Positions 18,682-28,474 of a stretch of 64,000 nt of DNA are shown in pieces. Positions within the stretch are counted from its first letter, which is position 1, and every line of letters begins with the position of its first letter. Below the pieces are notes generated by a model that worked only from the letters and a program-made list of their open reading frames with translations, was not told the DNA's origin and ran no database searches. Source of the stretch: Rheinheimera sp. 4Y26 (GTDB lineage Bacteria > Pseudomonadota > Gammaproteobacteria > Enterobacterales > Alteromonadaceae); contig NZ_JAOBWS010000005.1 in the NCBI RefSeq assembly GCF_025245835.1, positions 186,001 to 250,000 of the forward strand, written 5' to 3'. Position numbers and translations under genes: made by a program.

Positions 18682-19661
18682 CAGCACTAGAGCGCAGCTG
18701 GTATCAGCCTTATGGCTGGAGCTGGTTGTTATGGCCTTTGAGTGTGCTGTTTGCGCTGATTAGCGCGCTTCGCCGTCAGCTGTTTAAAACCGGTGTGCTC
18801 AAAACCAGTAAATTGCCGGTGCCAGTGGTGGTGGTTGGTAATATTTCGGTGGGAGGTACCGGCAAAACGCCGGTGACTTTGTGGTTGTGTGACTACCTGC
18901 GCCAAAAGGGCTGGAAACCCGGTATTGTCAGCCGCGGTTATGGCGTCACAATTAAAGCGCCAAAGCTGGTGGATGTACAACATGACAATCCGTCCACTGT
19001 GGGGGATGAACCTTATTTACTGGCGAGCAGAAGCAGCTGCCCTGTGGTGGTATGCCCCGACAGAGTGGCGGCAGCACATTATTTGCTGGCGCAAACTGAC
19101 TGCAACATTATTGTGTCGGATGATGGCCTGCAGCATTATGCGCTTTATCGTGACTTAGAAATTATTCTGCTGGACGGCAGCCGTGGTTTGGGCAATGGCT
19201 TGTTATTGCCGGCCGGGCCTTTACGCGAAGGTGCCTGGCGGTTAAAGAACGCAGATCTGGTGTTGTCAAACGCTTTGCCCAACAGCCACACTCCTTATAC
19301 TTTTGAGTTGCAGCCAGCACAGGCCAGGGCTTTGCTGGATGAACAACAGAAACTTTTGCCAGGTGCTCAAGTGACCCTGGTAAGTGGTATCGGTAATCCG
19401 CGCCGTTTTACCCGAAGTGCCGCACAAATGGGTTATCACACTGACAAAGCACATTTTTTTCCCGATCATCATGCCTTTAGCGCTGATGATCTGGCAGATC
19501 TTACCGGACCCTTATTAATGACGGAAAAAGATGCGGTGAAATGCCGGCCTTTTGCCAAAACCGATTGGTTTTATTTACCGGTGAGTGCCCGTGTCCCTCA
19601 GGCAGCGCAGGATTTGCTTGCCGCCAAACTATCACAGCTGTGGAGTCGTTATGGCCTTTAA
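18678..19661 (+). CDS. lpxK: Tetraacyldisaccharide 4'-kinase LpxK
   Basis: A protein of 327 residues (E. coli 328). An N-terminal membrane helix ([16 protein letters not shown]) is followed by the P-loop [14 protein letters not shown] and the motif [13 protein letters not shown], both typical of LpxK. It phosphorylates the 4' position of the lipid A precursor to give lipid IVA at the cytoplasmic face of the inner membrane. GGAGAAAGTGC precedes the ATG. It overlaps msbA by four bases and the next gene by 11. Confidence 0.96.
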   Translation: MTALERSWYQPYGWSWLLWPLSVLFALISALRRQLFKTGVLKTSKLPVPVVVVGNISVGGTGKTPVTLWLCDYLRQKGWKPGIVSRGYGVTIKAPKLVDVQHDNPSTVGDEPYLLASRSSCPVVVCPDRVAAAHYLLAQTDCNIIVSDDGLQHYALYRDLEIILLDGSRGLGNGLLLPAGPLREGAWRLKNADLVLSNALPNSHTPYTFELQPAQARALLDEQQKLLPGAQVTLVSGIGNPRRFTRSAAQMGYHTDKAHFFPDHHAFSADDLADLTGPLLMTEKDAVKCRPFAKTDWFYLPVSARVPQAAQDLLAAKLSQLWSRYGL

Positions 19662-19848
19662 TATTGCATTGTTAGACATTATTGCCTGTCCTTTATGTAA
19701 AGGCAGACTGAAGCTGGACAAAACCAATCAGCAGCTGATTTGCACCTTTGACCGGCTGGCTTATCCGATCAAACAGGATATTCCGGTGTTATTAAGTTCA
19801 GAAAGCCGCGAACTCAGTGCCGCAGAGGTGGAACCATGGCTTTTGTAG
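19651..19848 (+). CDS. ycaR: Trm112/YcaR family small protein
   Basis: A protein of 65 residues starting at the ATG at 19651 ([18 protein letters not shown]); a longer in-frame start at 19585 would lie well inside lpxK and is rejected. It has the Trm112-like zinc-ribbon remnant CPLC, with the second cysteine pair reduced to one Cys (LICTFD), and [13 protein letters not shown]. Its function is unknown. The position between lpxK and kdsB, overlapping both, is conserved from E. coli. Confidence 0.9.
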   Translation: MAFNIALLDIIACPLCKGRLKLDKTNQQLICTFDRLAYPIKQDIPVLLSSESRELSAAEVEPWLL

Positions 19849-20591
19849 TGGTGATCCCGGCGCGTTTTGCCAGTAGCAGATTACCGGGCAAACCACTGGC
19901 CGATATCGGCGGTAAACCGATGGTCCAGTGGGTATGGCAACAGGCGCAGCAAAGTGGCGCCGCCAAAGTGGTGATTGCCACTGATCATCCGCAGGTGGCG
20001 GACGTTGCCCGTGCTTTTGGCGCAGAAGTGCTGATGACCCGCGAGAGTCATAATTCAGGCACTGAACGTTTGGCCGAAGTGGTGGAGTTACTGCAACTGA
20101 GCCCGGATACTGTGGTGGTGAATGTGCAGGGCGATGAGCCCTTTATTCCGCCAGAAATTATCCATCAGGTCGCGACCAATCTGGCGCAGCAAACAAAAGC
20201 GCGGATGGCCACTTTGTCGGTGCCCATCAGTGCGCAGCACGAAGTGGATAACCCCAATGTGGTGAAAGTGGTCACAGATAAAAACGGTTATGCGCTGTAT
20301 TTCAGCCGCAGTGTGATGCCTTTTGACCGTGATGGTGCCTACAGCGCTAAAACGGCACAAATTTACCGCCGCCATATTGGTATTTATGCTTATCGCGCTG
20401 GTTTTATTCAGGATTATGTGCGCTGGCCTGTGTCAGAGCTGGAGCAGATTGAATGCCTGGAACAGCTGAGGGTGTTGTGGCAGGGCGAAGCCATCCATGT
20501 CGCACAAGCAAGCGCAGTGCCGCCTGTTGGCGTGGACACTCCGGCTGATTTGGCTCATGCCAATTTGCATGCAAAAGAGCTTTTGGCGTGA
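19836..20591 (+). CDS. kdsB: CMP-Kdo synthetase KdsB
   Basis: A protein of 251 residues (E. coli 248). The nucleotide-binding N terminus is [20 protein letters not shown], with [17 protein letters not shown] and [11 protein letters not shown], all diagnostic of 3-deoxy-D-manno-octulosonate cytidylyltransferase. It activates Kdo with CTP for attachment to lipid A. It overlaps ycaR by 13 bp and the pseudouridine synthase gene by 4 bp, so the whole msbA-lpxK-ycaR-kdsB set is one translationally coupled operon. Confidence 0.96.
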   Translation: MAFVVVIPARFASSRLPGKPLADIGGKPMVQWVWQQAQQSGAAKVVIATDHPQVADVARAFGAEVLMTRESHNSGTERLAEVVELLQLSPDTVVVNVQGDEPFIPPEIIHQVATNLAQQTKARMATLSVPISAQHEVDNPNVVKVVTDKNGYALYFSRSVMPFDRDGAYSAKTAQIYRRHIGIYAYRAGFIQDYVRWPVSELEQIECLEQLRVLWQGEAIHVAQASAVPPVGVDTPADLAHANLHAKELLA

Positions 20592-21499
20592 CAGGAAATT
20601 CAGCCCCCTTTGTGACTGCAGCCAATAACGCAGCCACGCATAACGCAGCCGCGCATAGCACAGCAGAGGCTGCGCCTGCTTTTACCCTGGTGTTTAACCA
20701 TGATGATTTTGTGGTGCTGAATAAAGCACCCGGCGTCAGCTTTCACTCAGAGCAGGGCGCGGGTTTGGTGGTGCAGGCCGAACAAGCGCTGGGCTTTGCA
20801 CTTTACCCGGTGCACCGGTTGGATAAAGTCACTTCAGGGCTGATTTTATTTGCCAAAACTGCAAAAGTGGCGGCCCGCTTATCTGCGTTATTTCAACAGC
20901 AGCAAATTCAGAAATTTTATCTGGCGCTTAGCGCCGGTAAAGCACAAAAAAAACAAGGCTGGGTGAAAGGCGATATGGCGCCGGCGCGGCGTGGTGCTTA
21001 TAAACTGCTCAGTAGTCAGCAGAATCCGGCGGTCAGTTATTTTATCTCAGCAGGTTTTGATGCTGCTCAGAGCAAAGTTGCTGAAACTCAAGAGCTAAAC
21101 GAACAGGCTAATGCCTTGCCAGCCGGACTCCGGCTCTATCTGATTAAACCCTTTAGCGGCAAAACCCATCAAATCAGGGTGGCGCTCAAGTCGGTGTCTG
21201 CGCCCATATTAGGTGACGAGTTGTACCAGGCCGTTGCTGCCGACCGGGTGTATCTGCATGCGTATGCTTTGTGTTTTAAAGATGGCGGCAGCGAGTGGCA
21301 ATTTGTGCAAAAGCCCGATGCCGGGCAGTATTTTTTAACCCAAGCCGTGCAACAGCAGTTGGCAATTTGGGGTAAACCCTGGCGGTTAAGCTGGCCACAG
21401 TATCAAATGCCGGCAGTAAAAAAGCTCTCCGGCATAGAAAGTCATTTATTCAGTCAGCCGGATTGTTGTTCTGAAAACAACGCTCTGGATGAAGGTTAA
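20588..21499 (+). CDS. RluA-family RNA pseudouridine synthase (TIGR01621-like)
   Basis: A protein of 303 residues if it starts at the GTG overlapping the kdsB stop. The catalytic loop is [19 protein letters not shown], with the Asp of HRLDxxTSG, and the substrate-binding motif is [16 protein letters not shown]. There is no S4 domain. The first ~35 residues are an Ala/Asn/His-rich stretch encoded by a 15-bp repeat. It is not conserved in the family, so a later GTG (near 20690) could be the true start. The target uridine is not predictable. The position behind kdsB suggests expression with the LPS operon. Confidence 0.85.
   Translation: MTGNSAPFVTAANNAATHNAAAHSTAEAAPAFTLVFNHDDFVVLNKAPGVSFHSEQGAGLVVQAEQALGFALYPVHRLDKVTSGLILFAKTAKVAARLSALFQQQQIQKFYLALSAGKAQKKQGWVKGDMAPARRGAYKLLSSQQNPAVSYFISAGFDAAQSKVAETQELNEQANALPAGLRLYLIKPFSGKTHQIRVALKSVSAPILGDELYQAVAADRVYLHAYALCFKDGGSEWQFVQKPDAGQYFLTQAVQQQLAIWGKPWRLSWPQYQMPAVKKLSGIESHLFSQPDCCSENNALDEG
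20622..20666 (+). repeat. 15-bp tandem repeat encoding an Ala/Asn/His-rich leader
   Basis: Three imperfect 15-bp units (20622-20636, 20637-20651, 20652-20666) with the core CGCATAACGCAGCC. They keep the frame and encode [16 protein letters not shown] at the start of the pseudouridine synthase. Unit-number changes would leave the frame intact. Confidence 0.55.
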
Positions 21500-21541
21500 C
21501 CGTAACAACAAGCCGAATTTTTAAGGTGTAAAACACAACAG

Positions 21542-22375
21542 ATGTCAGATTATTTATTACGTTTTGCCGGTATCGGCCGTTTATATGGTGTCAAGGCGCT
21601 GGATGCTTTTGCCAAAGCCCATGTTTGTGTGGTTGGCATTGGTGGTGTGGGCAGCTGGGCGGCAGAAGCGCTGGCGCGCTCAGGCATTGGTGAAATTACC
21701 TTAATTGATTTAGATGATATCTGTATCAGTAACGTCAATCGTCAGCTGCATGCACTCACAGAGACCATAGGGCAGGATAAAGTGGCAGTGATGGCACAGC
21801 GTATTTTGCAAATTAATCCAGCTTGTGTGGTGCATCAGGTGACGGATTTTGTTGCCGCCGACAATATGTTTGAATTAATGACAACAGATTTTAGTTATGT
21901 CATTGATGCCATTGATGCGATCAAAGCTAAAACGGCGCTGATTGCCCATTGTAAACGCAATAAAATTCCGCTGGTCACCATAGGCGGCGCCGGTGGTCAG
22001 ACAGATCCAACCCAAATTCAGCTGGCTGATTTAAGTCAGACCATCAATGATCCGCTGCTTGCCAAAGTACGCAATAACCTGCGCCGTGACTACAAATACA
22101 GCCGCAACGTAAAACGGCGTTTTGGTATTGATGCGGTGTATTCCACCGAGCAGCTGACTTATCCGGCAGCCGATGGCACAGTTTGTTTGGCCAAACCCGA
22201 AGTGACGGGTGAACAACCAACAGCCATGCGGCTCGACTGCAGTGGTGGTTTTGGTGCTGTGACTGTGGTAACCGCCAGTTTTGCCTTTGTCGCTGTGTCC
22301 AGAGTGCTGAGAAAGCTGGCTGATAAAGCTAACCTGGCGGCAAAAGAAGCAGCTTTGGCTGCCAAAGCACAATAG
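21542..22375 (+). CDS. tcdA: tRNA ct6A37 synthase TcdA (CsdL/YgdL)
   Basis: A protein of 277 residues of the E1/ThiF/MoeB-like family. The nucleotide-binding motif is GIGGVGSWAAEALARSGIG, followed by LIDLDDICISNVNRQ and VIDAIDAIKAK. TcdA uses ATP to cyclise the t6A modification at position 37 of ANN-decoding tRNAs. It works with the CsdA-CsdE sulfur-transfer pair, which is encoded convergently right next to it here, as in E. coli csdA-csdE-tcdA. The C-terminal tail is Ala/Lys-rich. Confidence 0.93.
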   Translation: MSDYLLRFAGIGRLYGVKALDAFAKAHVCVVGIGGVGSWAAEALARSGIGEITLIDLDDICISNVNRQLHALTETIGQDKVAVMAQRILQINPACVVHQVTDFVAADNMFELMTTDFSYVIDAIDAIKAKTALIAHCKRNKIPLVTIGGAGGQTDPTQIQLADLSQTINDPLLAKVRNNLRRDYKYSRNVKRRFGIDAVYSTEQLTYPAADGTVCLAKPEVTGEQPTAMRLDCSGGFGAVTVVTASFAFVAVSRVLRKLADKANLAAKEAALAAKAQ

Positions 22376-22379
22376 CGAA

Positions 22380-22395
22380 GCCTAAAAAATTAGGC
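22380..22395. terminator. Weak bidirectional hairpin between tcdA and csdE
   Basis: GCCTAA, loop AAAA, TTAGGC, four bases after the tcdA stop in a convergent gap. The stem is six pairs and there is no clear T-tract after it on the plus strand. The remaining gap to 22480 holds nothing I recognise. Confidence 0.35.
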
Positions 22396-22480
22396 CTGAA
22401 AGCGAAAGCTGCAATACAAAACCAATAAAATATTGGCAGGGCACAGTCTGATGCCGTGCTGCTGCTTTTGCTGTTGTGGG

Positions 22481-22933
22481 CTAGCCCGTAGCCTTGATTT
22501 GACTTGCCATTTTATCAAGTACAGCCTGTAAACCACTTTGTCTGGACGGGCTGATATTCTGATAAAGACCAAGTGGCTTGAGCAAAACCGTGAAATCCAG
22601 TTGCGCTAACTCGTTGTTAGACAAACCGTTTAACTGGCAAATGGCCAGTGCAACCAAACCTTTAACCACCCTGGCTTCACTGTCAAAGGCCCAATAATGT
22701 TTTTGTGTGATGCCATCGTATTGATGTAATAACCAGGCTTTGCTGTCACAGCCGGCAATTAAAAACTCGTCACGTTGAAGATCGTTGCTGAAAACCGGCA
22801 GTTGTTTACCCAGATTCATCAAAATACGGTATTTGTTTTGCCAGTCGCTGCTTGCCGCAATGGCGGGCAGTTCCTGCGCTGCAATGGCGGTGTAGGGCGC
22901 TTTACTTTGTAAAATAAGCTCATGGGCGGTCAT
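22481..22933 (-). CDS. csdE: Sulfur acceptor CsdE (SufE family)
   Basis: A protein of 150 residues with the SufE fold. Signature stretches are DWQNKYRILMNLGKQLP and LIAGCDSKAWLL; the sulfur-accepting cysteine is Cys62, matching the position in E. coli CsdE. It takes persulfide sulfur from CsdA and passes it on to the TcdA-linked system. Its start overlaps the csdA stop by four bases, so the two are translationally coupled. Confidence 0.9.
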   Translation of the reverse strand: MTAHELILQSKAPYTAIAAQELPAIAASSDWQNKYRILMNLGKQLPVFSNDLQRDEFLIAGCDSKAWLLHQYDGITQKHYWAFDSEARVVKGLVALAICQLNGLSNNELAQLDFTVLLKPLGLYQNISPSRQSGLQAVLDKMASQIKATG

Positions 22934-24141
22934 TGTAATAACTCCACTGTCTGTTCAAGTGCCTGCAGCGTGCGCTGAATGTCATGGTCGTTGTTGTAGG
23001 CTGCCAGCGATAAACGCACGGCGCCTGGCAGTTGCAGTGCCTGAAACAGCGGCATAGCGCAGTGGGTACCGGCGCGCAGCGCAATTTTTTGCTCATTCAA
23101 AAGCGCAGCTACATCTGTTGGATGTTCAGCATTGATATTCAGCGAGAGAATGCCGGCGTTTTGTGTGGCAGGAGACAGCAGAGTGATGCCTGAAATCGCC
23201 TTACAGCCTTGATAAAGCGCCTGAAAAAGTTGTTGTTTGTGTGATTTCAGAGCTGCGCTGTCAAACTCTGCTAACCAGTTAAAAGCAGCGGCAAGGCCGA
23301 TGGCGCCGGCAATATTCGGCGTGCCTGCTTCAAGACGGTACGGCAGCTGGTTTAAGGTTGTACCGGCAAAACTCACTGCTTTTATCATTTCGCCGCCATA
23401 ACGCAGCGGCCTGAGGTTGTTAAGCAGTTCGTAACGGCCGTACAGCACACCAATGCCGGTAGGACCGTACAGTTTATGGCCGGAAAATACGTAAAAATCT
23501 GCATCCAGTGCCTGCATATCCGGCCGCTGCCAGACGATACCCTGGGCACCGTCAATCACAGTAATAGCGCCAGCTGCTTTGGCCAGTTTTACCAGCTGCG
23601 CTATCGGCGCAATAGTGCCAAGTACGTTGGACACTTCAGCCATCGCCACTACTTTGGGTTTAAGCTCAAGCAGCTGTTGAAATACTGCGATATCGAGCTC
23701 AAGTTCAGTCGTCAGTGGCACTACATCAATAAACACGCCGTGCTGCTGACAATAAAATTGCCAGGGCACAATATTGGCGTGATGTTCAAGGCAGGTTAAC
23801 AGAATGCGATCGCCCGGTTCTAACACTGTGCCCATCAGGCCGGCAGCCACAAGATTAAGCGCCTCTGTGGCGCCGCTGGTCCAGATAATTTCTTCCCTGC
23901 GTCTGACATTGAGCGCTAAAGCGACTGCGTCGCGGGCCTTTTCAAATAACCGGGTTGCCTGTTGGCTTAACTGATGGGCGCCACGATGGACGTTGCTGTT
24001 ATGCTGTTGATAAAATTCAACTTCAGCTTTGATCACCGCATCAGGTTTATGCATAGTCGCGGCGCTGTCCAGATAAACCCAATCCGGATGCTGTTGAAAA
24101 AACGAAAATTCGGCGCGAAAGGCCTCTACATCAAAACTCAA
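22930..24141 (-). CDS. csdA: Cysteine desulfurase CsdA
   Basis: A protein of 403 residues of the class V aminotransferase fold (group II, CsdA/SufS-like). The PLP lysine lies in VFSGHKLYGPTGIG and the catalytic cysteine in LRAGTHCAMPLF; SGATEALNLVA and CLEHHANIVPW are also present. It releases sulfur from cysteine as a persulfide. The start is TTG at 24141 with AGGT six bases upstream; no ATG fits the conserved N terminus (MSFDVEAFRAEFSFF). CsdA rather than SufS is assigned from the overlapping csdE and nearby tcdA. Confidence 0.9.
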   Translation of the reverse strand: MSFDVEAFRAEFSFFQQHPDWVYLDSAATMHKPDAVIKAEVEFYQQHNSNVHRGAHQLSQQATRLFEKARDAVALALNVRRREEIIWTSGATEALNLVAAGLMGTVLEPGDRILLTCLEHHANIVPWQFYCQQHGVFIDVVPLTTELELDIAVFQQLLELKPKVVAMAEVSNVLGTIAPIAQLVKLAKAAGAITVIDGAQGIVWQRPDMQALDADFYVFSGHKLYGPTGIGVLYGRYELLNNLRPLRYGGEMIKAVSFAGTTLNQLPYRLEAGTPNIAGAIGLAAAFNWLAEFDSAALKSHKQQLFQALYQGCKAISGITLLSPATQNAGILSLNINAEHPTDVAALLNEQKIALRAGTHCAMPLFQALQLPGAVRLSLAAYNNDHDIQRTLQALEQTVELLQ

Positions 24142-24278
24142 AACACACCTGACAAGCCGTTATGCAAAGGCGGATTTTGCCTTGTTTTGCCTGATGCGGC
24201 AAGCTTGCTGCTGGGGATAACGAGCTTTGAGAACGGACACAATGATGTGACGACACAGCTTTAAAAAATCACAGACAT

Positions 24279-24304
24279 AAAAAAAGCGCCCGCAGGCGCT
24301 TTTT
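24279..24304. terminator. Intrinsic terminator after gltA (bidirectional form)
   Basis: AAAAAGCGCC, short loop, GGCGCTTTTT. An A-tract and a T-tract flank a GC stem, 14 bases beyond the gltA stop codon. It separates gltA from csdA on the same strand. Confidence 0.85.
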
Positions 24305-24317
24305 CCAAAAACCAAAC

Positions 24318-25604
24318 TTAACGCTTGGTAATATCGACAAAATCACGGCTGGTATAACCGGTATACAGCTGACGTGGACGGCCGATTTTGTGGCCTTTGT
24401 CGGATAACATTTCATCCCAGTGCGAAATCCAGCCAACAGTACGGCTCATCGCAAAAATCACGGTGAACATGCTGGTTGGAATGCCAATGGCTTTTAAGAT
24501 AATGCCAGAGTAGAAGTCGACGTTCGGATACAGTTTCTTCTCAATGAAGTACGGGTCTGACAGCGCAATACGCTCCAGCTCCATTGCTACATCCAGCAGT
24601 GGATCTTTGATATTCAGCTCTTTTAACACTTCGTGGCAGGTTTCGCGCATCACTTTGGCGCGTGGGTCAAAGTTTTTATAAACACGGTGACCAAAACCCA
24701 TCAGGCGGAAAGAGTCGTTTTTATCTTTAGCACGGGCAACAAACTCAGGAATACGGTCAACAGAGCCGATTTCCTGCAGCATCACTAAACAGGCTTCGTT
24801 GGCGCCGCCATGAGCCGGGCCCCATAAAGAAGCAATACCAGCAGCAATACAGGCATAAGGGTTTGCGCCTGAAGAACCGGCTAAACGTACTGTTGAAGTT
24901 GAAGCGTTTTGTTCATGGTCTGCATGCAGCATAAAAATGCGATCCATGGCTTTAGCCAGGATAGGGCTGACTTTGTATTCTTCGGCTGGCACAGAAAACA
25001 TCATATGCAGGAAGTTTTCGGCGTAGCTTAAGTCGTTACGCGGATACACAAAAGGCTGACCAATGGTGTATTTGTAAGCCATGGCTGCAATAGTCGGCAG
25101 TTTGGCAATTAAACGATGAGCAGAACGTTTACGTTGCTCAGGGTCGTTGACGTTTAAATCTGAGTGGTAAAAGGACGACATAGCGCCAACCACACCACAC
25201 AACATCGCCATTGGGTGCGCGTCTACGCGGAAACCCTGGAAGAATGACGCCAGTTTTTCGTGCACCATAGTGTGACGGGTGATCACGTGAGTGAAGTTGT
25301 CATACTGAGCTTTGGTTGGCAGCTCGCCTTCCAATAACAAATAACAGGTTTCCAGATAGTCCGACTTCACCGCCAGCTGCTCAATCGGGTAACCACGGTG
25401 TAATAACACGCCGTTGTCGCCGTCGATATAAGTGATTTTTGATTCACAAGAGCCTGTGGACATAAAGCCCGGATCGAAGGTGAAGTAACCATGCTGACCC
25501 AAGGCGCGTACGTCGATCACATCTGTGCCTGCCGTGCCCGAGTAAATTGGCAGTTCGATAGGCGCCAGGCCTTCGATATGCACGACAGCTTTTTTATCTG
25601 CCAT
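24318..25604 (-). CDS. gltA: Citrate synthase (type II, hexameric class)
   Basis: A protein of 428 residues (E. coli 427). Signature stretches include [45 protein letters not shown] and [14 protein letters not shown], covering the active-site histidines; an Asp (in VDFYSG) follows. It condenses acetyl-CoA and oxaloacetate, the entry step of the TCA cycle. AGGAG lies seven bases before the ATG. It is divergent from sdhCDAB-suc, and the 369-bp gap between them contains promoters for both and a palindrome also found at the acetate locus near 62.1 kb. Confidence 0.97.
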   Translation of the reverse strand: MADKKAVVHIEGLAPIELPIYSGTAGTDVIDVRALGQHGYFTFDPGFMSTGSCESKITYIDGDNGVLLHRGYPIEQLAVKSDYLETCYLLLEGELPTKAQYDNFTHVITRHTMVHEKLASFFQGFRVDAHPMAMLCGVVGAMSSFYHSDLNVNDPEQRKRSAHRLIAKLPTIAAMAYKYTIGQPFVYPRNDLSYAENFLHMMFSVPAEEYKVSPILAKAMDRIFMLHADHEQNASTSTVRLAGSSGANPYACIAAGIASLWGPAHGGANEACLVMLQEIGSVDRIPEFVARAKDKNDSFRLMGFGHRVYKNFDPRAKVMRETCHEVLKELNIKDPLLDVAMELERIALSDPYFIEKKLYPNVDFYSGIILKAIGIPTSMFTVIFAMSRTVGWISHWDEMLSDKGHKIGRPRQLYTGYTSRDFVDITKR

Positions 25605-25649
25605 TGGATTTCTCCTGTGTTGTTATTGGTTTAACCGGTAGGAATTCTT

Positions 25650-25680
25650 ATTCTACCCGCAACTGGGGCATAAAAGTCAA
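25650..25680 (-). promoter_or_regulatory. Possible gltA promoter
   Basis: On the minus strand TTGACT (25675-25680) is followed by TAGAAT (25650-25655). Both boxes match well (5/6 each), but the spacer is 19 bp, longer than ideal, so this would be a weak or activator-dependent promoter. It lies about 46 bp upstream of the gltA start codon. Confidence 0.4.
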
Positions 25681-25709
25681 TTTTAATGCTTAACTGCACA
25701 ATAAGTATT

Positions 25710-25721
25710 CGACTCTAGTCG
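25710..25721. promoter_or_regulatory. Palindromic operator candidate CGACT-N2-AGTCG (gltA/sdhC)
   Basis: CGACTCTAGTCG, perfect 5-bp arms with a 2-bp centre. The centre lies about 35 bp upstream of the proposed gltA -35 box, a position where an activator could sit. The same arms recur at 62127-62138 and, with one mismatch, at 59338-59349. The binding protein is unknown. Confidence 0.5.
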
Positions 25722-25905
25722 TATTGCCAATTCTGTCAAAAGAGATACCGTGACTGCGGTGGATTTTCTTCAACAAAATTAAACATAAATTGTAATCCCG
25801 ACTCGTGAAATATATACTGTCGCGGGTTCTGAATCAGTTCACCGACCGATAGATAAAAAATTGGGCTGAACCACTCCACGCTGTAGCCTGTATATCCATT
25901 GGGTG

Positions 25906-25932
25906 TTGACTGTTTATGCAGCAACGTATAAT
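25906..25932 (+). promoter_or_regulatory. Predicted sigma-70 promoter of sdhCDAB
   Basis: TTGACT (25906-25911) and a perfect TATAAT (25927-25932), 15-bp spacer (16 if GTTGAC is used). The start point would fall near 25939, leaving a leader of about 35 bases before the sdhC GTG. The short spacer may lower its basal strength. Confidence 0.6.
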
Positions 25933-25973
25933 GACAACAAAGCTCAGAATAGGGCGTCGATAGGCAAGAAACT

Positions 25974-26351
25974 GTGAAAAAGCAAAGACCTGTAAATCTT
26001 GATCTAACCACTATATCCATGCCGGTAACGGCAACTGCATCCATCCTGCATCGTGTAACCGGCGTCGCAATGTTTTTTGCGCTGATTTTCGTGATCTGGG
26101 CTTGGGCTGTATCTCTGTCTTCTGCCGAGGGTTTTGCACTGGTTAAAGAAGTGATGACTTCTTTTATCGCCAAGTTCATTGCCTGGGGTACCATCACAGT
26201 GCTGATTTATCACCTGGTCGGCGGCTTGCGCCACCTGATCATGGATATGGGCCATTGGGAAGAATTAGAGTCGGGCAAACTCAGCGCTAAAGTTGCTTTA
26301 GCTCTGTGGGTTGTATTGGCCGTATTAGCTGGAGTCTGGTTATGGTTCTGA
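25974..26351 (+). CDS. sdhC: Succinate dehydrogenase cytochrome b556 subunit
   Basis: A protein of 125 residues starting at GTG 25974 (MKKQRPVNLDLTTISMPVTA). Signature ATASILHRVTGVAMF and VYHLVGGLRHLIMDMGH, the latter with the haem-ligand histidine; three membrane helices. It anchors the complex and binds haem b and quinone with SdhD. It overlaps sdhD by ten bases. First gene of the sdh operon. Confidence 0.95.
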   Translation: MKKQRPVNLDLTTISMPVTATASILHRVTGVAMFFALIFVIWAWAVSLSSAEGFALVKEVMTSFIAKFIAWGTITVLIYHLVGGLRHLIMDMGHWEELESGKLSAKVALALWVVLAVLAGVWLWF

Positions 26352-26689
26352 ATCAAGCATCGTTAAAACGTGATGGCGTACAAGATTATGTGTCATTGCG
26401 CGCTACAGCAGTCATTTTAACGCTGTACACCTTTTTTATCCTTGGTTATTTCCTTTGCACCCCGGAAATTACCTATGAAGGCTGGAAGGCCTTGTTTTCT
26501 AATGTTCTGGTGAAAGCCTTCACCTTACTGGCACTGGTTTGTATTGCTGTTCACACCAAAATTGGTCTGTGGCAGGTGCTGACTGACTATGTAAAATCAT
26601 CGACATTACGTGCTGTGCTGCAATTTGTGCTGTACACCATCGCTTTTGGTTATGTCGCTGTTGGCCTGTTTGTTCTGTGGGGTGCTTAA
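26342..26689 (+). CDS. sdhD: Succinate dehydrogenase membrane anchor subunit
   Basis: A protein of 115 residues (same as E. coli) from the ATG at 26342 inside the end of sdhC; a GTG-type start at 26306 is not supported. MVLNQASLKRDGVQDYVSLRATAV is followed by three membrane helices. Motif VHTKIGLWQVLTDYVK contains the histidine and tyrosine near the haem and quinone sites. The ten-base overlap with sdhC suggests reinitiation coupling. Confidence 0.93.
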   Translation: MVLNQASLKRDGVQDYVSLRATAVILTLYTFFILGYFLCTPEITYEGWKALFSNVLVKAFTLLALVCIAVHTKIGLWQVLTDYVKSSTLRAVLQFVLYTIAFGYVAVGLFVLWGA

Positions 26690-28462
26690 TTGAATATTCC
26701 AGTTCGCGAATTTGATGCCGTGGTAATCGGCGCTGGTGGTGCAGGTATGCGCGCTGCTCTGCAAATTACTGAATCAGGTTTAACCTGTGCTTTGTTATCC
26801 AAAGTGTTCCCAACCCGTTCTCACACTGTATCTGCGCAAGGTGGTATTACTGTCGCGTTAGGTAACTCTCACCCGGACAACTGGGAATGGCACATGTTTG
26901 ATACCGTGAAAGGTTCCGACTATATCGGTGACCAGGATGCTATCGAATATATGTGTAAAACCGGCCCTGAAGCCATCACTGAACTGGAGAACATGGGTTT
27001 ACCATTCTCCCGTTTTGAAAACGGCCGTGTGTATCAGCGTCCTTTTGGTGGTCAGTCGAAGAATTTTGGTGGTGAACAGGCCGCCCGTACTGCAGCTGCT
27101 GCAGACCGTACCGGTCACGCTTTATTGCACCTGCTGTATCAGCAAAACGTAAAAAACAAAACTCAGGTTTTCTCTGAGTGGTATGCCCTTGATCTGGTGA
27201 AAAACCAGGATGGTGCTGTGGTTGGTTGTACTGCCATTGACATCGAAAGCGGCGAAATTGTTTATTTCAAATCCCGTGCTGTAGTGCTGGCTACCGGTGG
27301 TGCAGGCCGTATTTTTGCGTCCACCACCAACGCGCACATTAACACCGGTGACGGTGTAGGTATGGCGCTGCGTGCCGGTGTGCCACTGCAGGATATGGAA
27401 ATGTGGCAATTCCACCCGACAGGTATTGCCGGTGCCGGTGTACTGGTAACCGAAGGTTGTCGTGGTGAAGGTGGTTACCTGCTGAATAAAGACGGCGAGC
27501 GTTTTATGGAGCGTTATGCACCAAACGCCAAAGACTTGGCAGGCCGCGACGTGGTTGCCCGTTCTATGATGACGGAAATCCGTGAAGGCCGTGGTTGTGA
27601 TGGTCCATGGGGCCCGCATATCAAGTTGAAACTGGACCACTTAGGTGAAGAAGTTTTAGAAAGCCGTTTACCTGGTATCTGTGAGTTGTCCCGTACTTTC
27701 GCTCACGTTGATCCGGTAAAAGAGCCAATTCCGGTGATCCCAACCTGTCACTATATGATGGGTGGTATTCCTACCAACGTACATGGCCAGGTGATTCATC
27801 CAAAACCGGATGGCTCTGAGGCTGTAGTACCAGGTTTATTTGCCTGTGGTGAAATTGCCTGTGTATCTGTACACGGTGCCAACCGTTTAGGTGGTAACTC
27901 CTTATTAGACTTAGTTGTATTCGGTCGCGCTACAGGTTTACACCTGGGCGAAGCACTGGCTGCAACTTCTGAATACCGCGACGCTTCTGACTCCGATCTG
28001 CAAGCTGCTTTAGCCCGTACTCAACGTTGGGAAGATAGCAAAGCAGGCCAGGGTGAAGATCCGGCGCAAATCAAAAAAGACTTACAGCAATGTATGCAAC
28101 TGAACTTCTCGGTATTCCGTGAAGGTAAGGCAATGGCTGAAGGCTTAGAGCAGTTAAAAGTGATCCGTGAGCGGCTGAAATATGCCCGTCTGGACGACAA
28201 GAGTGCTGAGTTTAACACCCAGCGTATCGAGTGTCTGGAACTGGACAACCTGATGGAAACCGCATTCTCAACTGCAGTTGCTGCCAACTACAGAACTGAG
28301 AGCCGTGGCGCCCACGCTCGCTTTGACTTCCCGGACCGTGATGACGACAACTGGTTATGCCACAGCGTCTACTCACCGGACACTGAGTCTATGTTTAAGC
28401 GGAAAGTGAATATGGAACCTAAGTTCCGTCCGGCTTTCCCACCTAAAGCCCGTACTTACTAA
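26690..28462 (+). CDS. sdhA: Succinate dehydrogenase flavoprotein subunit
   Basis: A protein of 590 residues (E. coli 588). It starts at TTG directly after the sdhD stop ([20 protein letters not shown]), matching the E. coli N terminus. FAD is attached to His45 in SHTVSAQGG, and the active site includes [21 protein letters not shown] and [19 protein letters not shown]. It oxidises succinate to fumarate on the cytoplasmic side. The TTG start without a strong ribosome site indicates coupling to sdhD translation. Confidence 0.97.
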   Translation: MNIPVREFDAVVIGAGGAGMRAALQITESGLTCALLSKVFPTRSHTVSAQGGITVALGNSHPDNWEWHMFDTVKGSDYIGDQDAIEYMCKTGPEAITELENMGLPFSRFENGRVYQRPFGGQSKNFGGEQAARTAAAADRTGHALLHLLYQQNVKNKTQVFSEWYALDLVKNQDGAVVGCTAIDIESGEIVYFKSRAVVLATGGAGRIFASTTNAHINTGDGVGMALRAGVPLQDMEMWQFHPTGIAGAGVLVTEGCRGEGGYLLNKDGERFMERYAPNAKDLAGRDVVARSMMTEIREGRGCDGPWGPHIKLKLDHLGEEVLESRLPGICELSRTFAHVDPVKEPIPVIPTCHYMMGGIPTNVHGQVIHPKPDGSEAVVPGLFACGEIACVSVHGANRLGGNSLLDLVVFGRATGLHLGEALAATSEYRDASDSDLQAALARTQRWEDSKAGQGEDPAQIKKDLQQCMQLNFSVFREGKAMAEGLEQLKVIRERLKYARLDDKSAEFNTQRIECLELDNLMETAFSTAVAANYRTESRGAHARFDFPDRDDDNWLCHSVYSPDTESMFKRKVNMEPKFRPAFPPKARTY

Positions 28463-28474
28463 GAGGGATACAGA

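Larger units (their letters stand above)
25605..25973. other. 369-bp divergent control region between gltA and sdhC
   Basis: The only gene-free stretch over 300 bp in the window. It holds a likely gltA promoter (25650-25680, minus), the palindrome CGACTCTAGTCG (25710-25721) and a strong sdhC promoter (25906-25932, plus). An open frame on the minus strand that crosses it and sdhC has no recognisable product and is not called. In related bacteria this region integrates carbon, oxygen and iron signals; no specific Crp, ArcA or Fur site is claimed. Confidence 0.7.

Noticed and set aside
25736-26197. Minus-strand open frame of 153 codons across the gltA-sdhC gap and into sdhC
   Set aside because: It overlaps sdhC antisense and the control region, has no recognisable domain and no ribosome site of note; its sequence is explained by the sdhC coding bias.
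27122-27640. Antisense open frame of 172 codons within sdhA
   Set aside because: Low-complexity Thr/His-rich translation, fully inside a strongly conserved gene.
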